64,000 nt of DNA, taken from positions 42,020-106,019 of the forward strand of contig JAGOMA010000018.1 in the NCBI GenBank assembly GCA_017993775.1. Direction: 5' to 3'. Position 1 is the first letter of the stretch; every line of letters begins with the position of its first letter. Under the pieces are notes generated by a model. The model ran no database searches and was not told the DNA's origin. It saw nothing but the letters and a program-made list of their open reading frames with translations. Position numbers and translations under genes: made by a program. This DNA comes from Chloroflexota bacterium (GTDB lineage Bacteria > Chloroflexota > Anaerolineae > Promineifilales > Promineifilaceae). Of this stretch, positions 59,443 to 64,000 are shown piece by piece.

Positions 59443-61938
59443 TTAGGGTGTGTCGATAAGCAGTTGGTAGGGGGTGGTGGTATTGGACGCGCCGTCATTG
59501 ATCACCCGGACGAAATATCGCCCGGCAGGTTGGACGCCCAAATTCACCGTTTTGGTTGTGGATTGGCTGCCATCGTTGCCTAGTGTGGTTAAACTGCCGC
59601 AAACCGTGCCTGTGTAAACCACAATTTGCCCTAACTGCGGCGTGAAATCGGTCAGCCGAACGACCACCGTGGTCGAACTGACCAGATCAAAGCGATACCA
59701 GTCTTCGCTGTCGTTGGCCAGGAAATTGTAGGTTTGGTCGATGTTGATGGGGTAGGCTTGCTCGCAGACGTTGTTGGGTTCCTCAATACTTGATGTGAAA
59801 TTGTTGAAAATGGCGCTCAGGTAAATAAGGTAGCGCTCTTTGATAGTTACGCTGACGCTCTGGCTGGCGCTGAGGGTGTGCGCGGCGATGTCCTGGCCTA
59901 CGGCCGTTGCCGTATGCGTAACGACTTGCCCGCCAGTGCCATTGACGTTGTCCATATAGCGGCATTCGTAGCTGCCAGCGACGGCCAGTGTCTGTGGGAT
60001 CACGCATGTTCCCTGGCCGTTCAGGTTGCCGGCCATGTCGTCTACCAGGCTGGTGATGGTAACGCTGACTGCGCTGGTATTGGTGACGCGCACGGTGAAG
60101 GTAACCGGCCCGCCCGGTTCCAGAACGGTGGTAGGCGTGGCGCGCAAGGTGAGAACGGCCGTTGGCCCCGGATCCGTGCAGGCGCTTGTTTGGGCGATGT
60201 TGGCCTGGCCGGGGGTGATGCAGCGGGCGCTGAAATCGGTGTTGTTTACGGCCGTGTCCGTCCCATTAGGAAAGCGGGAAATGCCCTTGAACTTATCGGC
60301 GTCATTCGTGGCCGCATCCACCAGACCTACCCCGGACCCTTCCACATAGGGCGGAGCAACGTCGCCTTCATAAGACACTGCATCAATCACCCGATCCCCG
60401 ATCATCAAAGCCACCGCATCCGGCGCGCCATTTTGAATCAGATCGGTGTCCGGCAGCACATCCAGATCGCAGTTTACCACGCGCGCGCCATCGCCGCAGA
60501 CCACAAAATAATCGCCCGCGCCTAAGGAAACAGATGGCAGGGTGATGGTCTGGTAAATTTCTTGATTCGCGCCGTTAACCAGTCGCAGGCTGAAACTGCC
60601 CAGATCAAACGGGCTGTTGTCCGCGTTAAACAGTTCGATGAATTCGGCCACGTCGGCAATCGGTTGGTCGTAGTCGATTTCGTTGATGACCAGTTTGGGG
60701 TTGGTTGGGGCGCTGCAGGGGGAAACGGCCGTGCCATTCGCCAACCCCGGCGTGATGCAGTAAACGCCAAAATCGCTGTTGTTCTGCTGCGTATCCAGGC
60801 CGTTCGGCGCGCGTGAAAGTCCCAAATAATTGTCACCCACGTTTCCAGGGTCTACCAACCCCACGCCAGACCCTTCGGTATACGGCGCTGGCGAATCGCC
60901 ATCATAACTGACCGTATCCACAATCTGATTGCCTAAAACCAGGGCCACGGCGTCTGGCGCGCCATTTTGCATCAGATCGGTGTCCGGAGTTACATCCAGT
61001 TCGCAGTTCAACACGTTGGCGGCGTTGGCGCAAACCACAAAATAACTCCCCGGCGACAGCGCCAGGTCGGGCAGCGAGATAGCCTCGTAGGCTGTGCCGT
61101 CAGCGCCATTCACAAGCTGGATGGCGTAATCTTTCAGATTTGCGGCGACAGTGTCGGCGTTATAAATTTCAATAAATTCGGCCGCGTCTGTGCCAGGCTG
61201 GTTGTAATCCAGTTCATTGATAACCAGATCGCGCATCGGAATGGCTACCGCCTGGTTGATGGCTCCAGGCGTGTTAAACGCTTCGCCGACTACAGGCGTG
61301 CCCGTAAAACCAGGTAGACCGGCGCCATCAAAATCATTGCGCACCCAATCATCTGCGCTAAAAGTGTTGACGCCGTTAGGAATGCGCGAAGCGCCGCCGG
61401 GCGTAGTTGGAAATCCATCAAAATTGGCCGCCAGGATGGCATTCGTGTAGATGTCGGTGTAAGTCAGGTCGCCGCTGCCGCCGTCCGTGATGGCAATGGC
61501 ATCGACGATGCGGGTCCAGGGTGTCACGTCAAACGCGCCGTCGTTGTTGGTATCCAGATCGGTGTTTACGCTGCCGGTGTAGGCATCTACCAGCAGCAGG
61601 GTGAGCGTGCCATTTTGTATTTGGGCGTTGAGGAAGCCGGTAGTCCAATACCCGTCCGCGTCGGTTGTTCCGATTGGATGGACAGTTACGACGCTGCCCT
61701 GGCTGGCCACCATGTCGCCTTCAATCTGGATCGCCGTCAGGGTGGCGTAATTCGTGTCTGGCTGGCCAAAAATCTCAAGGTATTCATGGGTGTCCGTGCT
61801 GAAGTGGTTGGCGACGAATTCGTTAATCACCGGGTCAAGCAGATCATTTGTTGTAGCCGATGCCCGGCTTGTTAGAAAGCTGAGGCAAATGCAAATCAAA
61901 CTCAAGGGGATTAACACGCTTACGTTTCGTTTGTTCAT
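59443..61938 (-). CDS. Large secreted protein with three lamin-tail-like domains, a CARDB/DUF11-like domain and a PPC domain
   Basis: Exported protein of 831 residues; ATG at 61936-61938 with GAGGAAG seven bases upstream. Signal peptide, then a first LTD-like domain (about 35-230: PVINEFVANHFSTDTHEYLEIFG). Two close repeats follow (about 235-400 and 408-580): LVINELDYNQPGTDAAEFIEIYN and LVINEIDYDQPIADVAEFIELFN, both continuing FVVC, PDTDL-QNGAPDAVAL and EGSGVGLVD. A DUF11/CARDB-type domain (about 590-690) ends near RYLIYLSAIFNN, and a PPC domain follows (EDWYRFDLVSSTTVVVRLTDFTP). LTD domains bind ligands in secreted nuclease and adhesin proteins. No enzyme domain is present. The sister repeats are diverged at DNA level. 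Confidence 0.88.
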   Translation of the reverse strand: MNKRNVSVLIPLSLICICLSFLTSRASATTNDLLDPVINEFVANHFSTDTHEYLEIFGQPDTNYATLTAIQIEGDMVASQGSVVTVHPIGTTDADGYWTTGFLNAQIQNGTLTLLLVDAYTGSVNTDLDTNNDGAFDVTPWTRIVDAIAITDGGSGDLTYTDIYTNAILAANFDGFPTTPGGASRIPNGVNTFSADDWVRNDFDGAGLPGFTGTPVVGEAFNTPGAINQAVAIPMRDLVINELDYNQPGTDAAEFIEIYNADTVAANLKDYAIQLVNGADGTAYEAISLPDLALSPGSYFVVCANAANVLNCELDVTPDTDLMQNGAPDAVALVLGNQIVDTVSYDGDSPAPYTEGSGVGLVDPGNVGDNYLGLSRAPNGLDTQQNNSDFGVYCITPGLANGTAVSPCSAPTNPKLVINEIDYDQPIADVAEFIELFNADNSPFDLGSFSLRLVNGANQEIYQTITLPSVSLGAGDYFVVCGDGARVVNCDLDVLPDTDLIQNGAPDAVALMIGDRVIDAVSYEGDVAPPYVEGSGVGLVDAATNDADKFKGISRFPNGTDTAVNNTDFSARCITPGQANIAQTSACTDPGPTAVLTLRATPTTVLEPGGPVTFTVRVTNTSAVSVTITSLVDDMAGNLNGQGTCVIPQTLAVAGSYECRYMDNVNGTGGQVVTHTATAVGQDIAAHTLSASQSVSVTIKERYLIYLSAIFNNFTSSIEEPNNVCEQAYPINIDQTYNFLANDSEDWYRFDLVSSTTVVVRLTDFTPQLGQIVVYTGTVCGSLTTLGNDGSQSTTKTVNLGVQPAGRYFVRVINDGASNTTTPYQLLIDTP

Positions 61939-61941
61939 CAA

Positions 61942-62357
61942 TACACTTCCTCTTATGAAATAGCCTGCTTCGGGTAAAACCCTGTGAGGTTCATCTTCAC
62001 AAGGTCTAACTGCTCAAGAGCAAGCCCTTAGGGTTTGGCATCTATTCAGGTTTCTCGAGAAAGACCCTAAGGGTTTAAGGTCCATAAAGTCTATCTTCTC
62101 TATATCAAACCCTTAGGGTCTGTATCGTCACCGATTTTAAACTCTGTCAGGTTCAAGGATTGCTTGCTGGGGATTGCTGGGTAATCAGGCAATATCAGGA
62201 CGATGTTGAAGCAATGAGGGAGGCGTGAATAGTATCAGAGTACTAGTAATTATACATGCATCACCAGGATAGAACGGCGTGAAACTACTGTTAACTTTGG
62301 CATGACTGTGCGGGGCTGAGTTTGGGAGTGGGTTTTGTGCCGGCAGACAACCTGTGG
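61942..62357. other. Repeat-rich gap without genes
   Basis: About 415 bases. It contains three copies of an ACCCTAAGGGTTT-type palindrome (62024-62036, 62063-62076, 62107-62120) and scattered half-copies of a TGTGAAG/CTTCACA-like dyad (61980-62010). No coding frame is convincing; the start of the lamin-tail gene and the end of the pseudokinase gene flank it. Confidence 0.6.
62063..62120. repeat. Inverted pair of nested palindromes
   Basis: Arms GACCCTAAGGGTTT (62063-62076) and AAACCCTTAGGGTC (62107-62120), 14 bp perfect, 30-base loop. Same design as the 31288-31347 element with C/G swapped to T/A at the centre. Confidence 0.85.
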
Positions 62358-64000
62358 TTAACCGGGGGGAGGTGTGGCTGTGGGCGGCGGCGGGGGGGTT
62401 AACGTGGGGCTGGAGGGGGCGCTGGTCGGTGTGGGTTCGACCGGGTTTGTCCCCGGCTGTGTGGGGGGAATTGTGGCGTTGGTGGGTGTGTTGGTGGCGG
62501 CAGGGGCGCTGGCGCCGGCCGGGACCCATACTTCCTGGCCGATGCTCAGGATAACGCCGGAGAGGCAGTTGATATTCTGGAGGTAGGCCACGGTGATGCC
62601 GGCTGCGGCGGCAATTTTGGACAGCGAATCATTGGCCTGGACTTGGTAACGGACCCAATTTGCGGGTGGGGTTTGGGCGCACACGGCCGTTTCCGGCTCT
62701 AAGGTAACCTGTGTGGGTGTTGGCGTGGTGGTAGCGGTGGCGGTGGGAGTTGGCGGTTGGGTGGCCGTTGCGCTGGGAGGAATTTGGGTTGGCACGGCCG
62801 TTGCCGTCGGGCTGCTGGTCATTGTGGCCGACGGTTCGCTGCCCGGCACGACAGCCGGCAGGTCCGTTGCGCCATTGGCTGCCTCGGGCGTGGGCGTTGC
62901 GCTGCCTGCTGCACCGCTATTCAGGCGAATCGCCCAGAACAGCAGCGCGGCGACCAGAAGCAGCGCGCCCATAGCCCACAAAAATGGCGGCGCTTTGCGC
63001 TGGCTGCTGATTGTGGCGGCCGGCTGTGGTCTCGATTCCGCTTTGATGGCTTTTTCTAACCGCGTTTCCACTTCGGCCAGAGAGGCGGGGCGTGCTTGGG
63101 CTGCGAATTGGAGACAGTCCTGTACCAGGGAATACGTTTCGGCGGACAGGCCCAGACGTGCGTTTGGCAGCGCCATGGGCGATTTGTTAGCGGCGTTTTT
63201 GTTTAAGGGGGTGGGGATGAGGAACGGCCGTTGCCCCGCCAGCAGTTCGTAAAGGATAACCCCCAACGAATAAATGTTGCTGCTCAACGTGATCGCCCCG
63301 CCGGCCAACTGTTCGGGGGCATAATAAGGCAGCCAGGTCTGGCTGTCTTCCTTGCCGGTGGGCATAGCGGAGGCCGGTAGGGGAACTTCAAAGCCGGCCA
63401 CAATCACCGAGCCGTCGGCCTGGTACAGCACGTTATCGGCGCGCAAATCGTGGTGTAAAAGGCCAACCTTTTGCCCGGCCGCCAGGGCGCCAACAATTTG
63501 GTCGGCCAATTGCAGCGCAAATACCGGCTCTTTTTCCTCCCCCGCCTGATTCCATTCCGCCACTTTTTGGCTCAGAGGGACACCGGAATATTCCACACAT
63601 ACATACGGTTCATCGTGGCTGGTGGCGCCTGTTTTGGTGACCACGGCAACGCGAGGGTGCTGAATTTGGGACAGCGCATTGATGCGTTGGTCAAATGCCT
63701 GCACGACATCTGGGTCTCTTTCGGCAGTGGTATTGAGAACTTCAATGACGGCTGGCTGGTCCAAAATGGTGTTATGCGCCAAAAAGCGTCGGCTAATACT
63801 CCGGGGCGCGGCGGGGATGGCCTGGGTAATCTTGTAGTTATCAATGCCTAACAAATTCCACAAGATTTTGGTGGCTTCGGGGGCGCTTTTTTTATCGCCC
63901 AGCGATTTTTCCAGAACCCGGCGCATGTGGCCAACGCTGGCGAAGCGTTTATCCGGATCGATGGCCAACGCTGTGAGGATGATGGTTTCCAGGCTGGTGG
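62358..64000 (-). CDS. Kinase-pseudokinase membrane protein with extracellular LysM domain (N-terminus cut by window edge)
   Basis: At least 547 residues are visible. The first residues at the edge (IILTALAIDPDKRFASVGHMRRVLEKSL) are the typical last helix of a PknB-type kinase domain, so an N-terminal kinase probably lies beyond 64000. A second kinase-fold domain follows, but it is degenerate: HRD is HHD (LLHHDLRADNVLY), DFG is AGF (VIVAGFEVPL), while PYYAPEQLAGG and IYSLGVILYELLAGQRPF remain. Then come one helix (FLWAMGALLLVAALLFWAI), a Thr/Pro linker, a LysM domain (VRYQVQANDSLSKIAAAAGITVAYLQNINCLSGVILSIGQEVWVP) and a Pro-rich end. A wall-sensing receptor is the likely role. Confidence 0.88.
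   Translation of the reverse strand, partial: TSLETIILTALAIDPDKRFASVGHMRRVLEKSLGDKKSAPEATKILWNLLGIDNYKITQAIPAAPRSISRRFLAHNTILDQPAVIEVLNTTAERDPDVVQAFDQRINALSQIQHPRVAVVTKTGATSHDEPYVCVEYSGVPLSQKVAEWNQAGEEKEPVFALQLADQIVGALAAGQKVGLLHHDLRADNVLYQADGSVIVAGFEVPLPASAMPTGKEDSQTWLPYYAPEQLAGGAITLSSNIYSLGVILYELLAGQRPFLIPTPLNKNAANKSPMALPNARLGLSAETYSLVQDCLQFAAQARPASLAEVETRLEKAIKAESRPQPAATISSQRKAPPFLWAMGALLLVAALLFWAIRLNSGAAGSATPTPEAANGATDLPAVVPGSEPSATMTSSPTATAVPTQIPPSATATQPPTPTATATTTPTPTQVTLEPETAVCAQTPPANWVRYQVQANDSLSKIAAAAGITVAYLQNINCLSGVILSIGQEVWVPAGASAPAATNTPTNATIPPTQPGTNPVEPTPTSAPSSPTLTPPPPPTATPPPG

Overview
The window looks like chromosomal DNA of a Chloroflexota bacterium, most likely Anaerolineae or a sister class. 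This is inferred from gene content, not from a marker tree. Pointers are the moderately GC-rich sequence, several membrane proteins with long Thr/Pro linkers (two of them Ser/Thr kinase-like), secreted proteins with DUF11, lamin-tail and PPC domains, and a BMP-type nucleoside ABC operon. The order rpsB-tsf-pyrH-frr-uppS-cdsA is the usual bacterial core order. I see no integrase, transposase, phage gene or CRISPR array.

Layout. 1-4.4 kb: minus-strand BMP/nucleoside-type ABC importer (ATPase cut by the window edge). 4.6-12.1 kb: alpha/beta hydrolase, MutL, a pair of tandem paralogous membrane proteins, tRNA-Leu(CAA), ECF sigma factor with anti-sigma-like partner, Nudix hydrolase, and a peroxiredoxin-like gene with an in-frame TGA at its first redox cysteine (a probable selenoprotein). 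12.4-20.4 kb: secreted sugar-dehydrogenase-like protein, GNAT and HAD enzymes, a 909-residue three-enzyme fusion (PLP ammonia-lyase, phosphoglycerate-dehydrogenase-like, SbnI-like serine kinase), a response regulator and a Trm112-like protein. 20.8-31.3 kb: RF3, an AAA-ATPase joined to a sulfatase-modifying-factor fold, an MntR/DtxR regulator, a quinone reductase, a sortase with its LPESG substrate, a sirtuin and MgtE. 31.4-36.8 kb: transmembrane Ser/Thr kinase, YhfC-like membrane protease, ABC exporter. 37-44.7 kb: translation/lipid core operon, fbp, rho. 44.8-54 kb: LysM-M23 endopeptidase, lipoprotein, RlmN, NagD-like phosphatase, and a GT2-GT39-YfhO glycosylation cluster. 54.4-64 kb: myo-inositol-phosphate synthase, two surface proteins sharing a C-terminal anchor, isoaspartyl peptidase, secreted PLD-like protein, a large lamin-tail protein, and a kinase-pseudokinase-TM-LysM protein cut by the right edge.

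Three layers of repeated DNA cut across the genes. (1) The octamer palindrome ACGGCCGT occurs about 140 times by my hand count, on a scale like the cyanobacterial HIP1 element. It lies mostly inside genes, where it is read as Thr-Ala-Val, Asn/Asp-Gly-Arg or Arg-Pro. (2) Seven-base tandem repeats (GGGGAGT, GGAGATT, GGAGAGT and relatives) lie between and inside genes around 50.5-58 kb. (3) Inverted repeats of 14-18 bp, most with arms that are themselves near-palindromes, lie between genes and once inside a gene.

The strongest leads are the ACGGCCGT element, the Sec-type peroxiredoxin, the PLP-dehydrogenase-SbnI fusion, the shared AVSLQSFT C-terminal anchor, and the in-frame repeats in the glycosyltransferase and YfhO genes. 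All family assignments come from reading the sequence; no database search was run.
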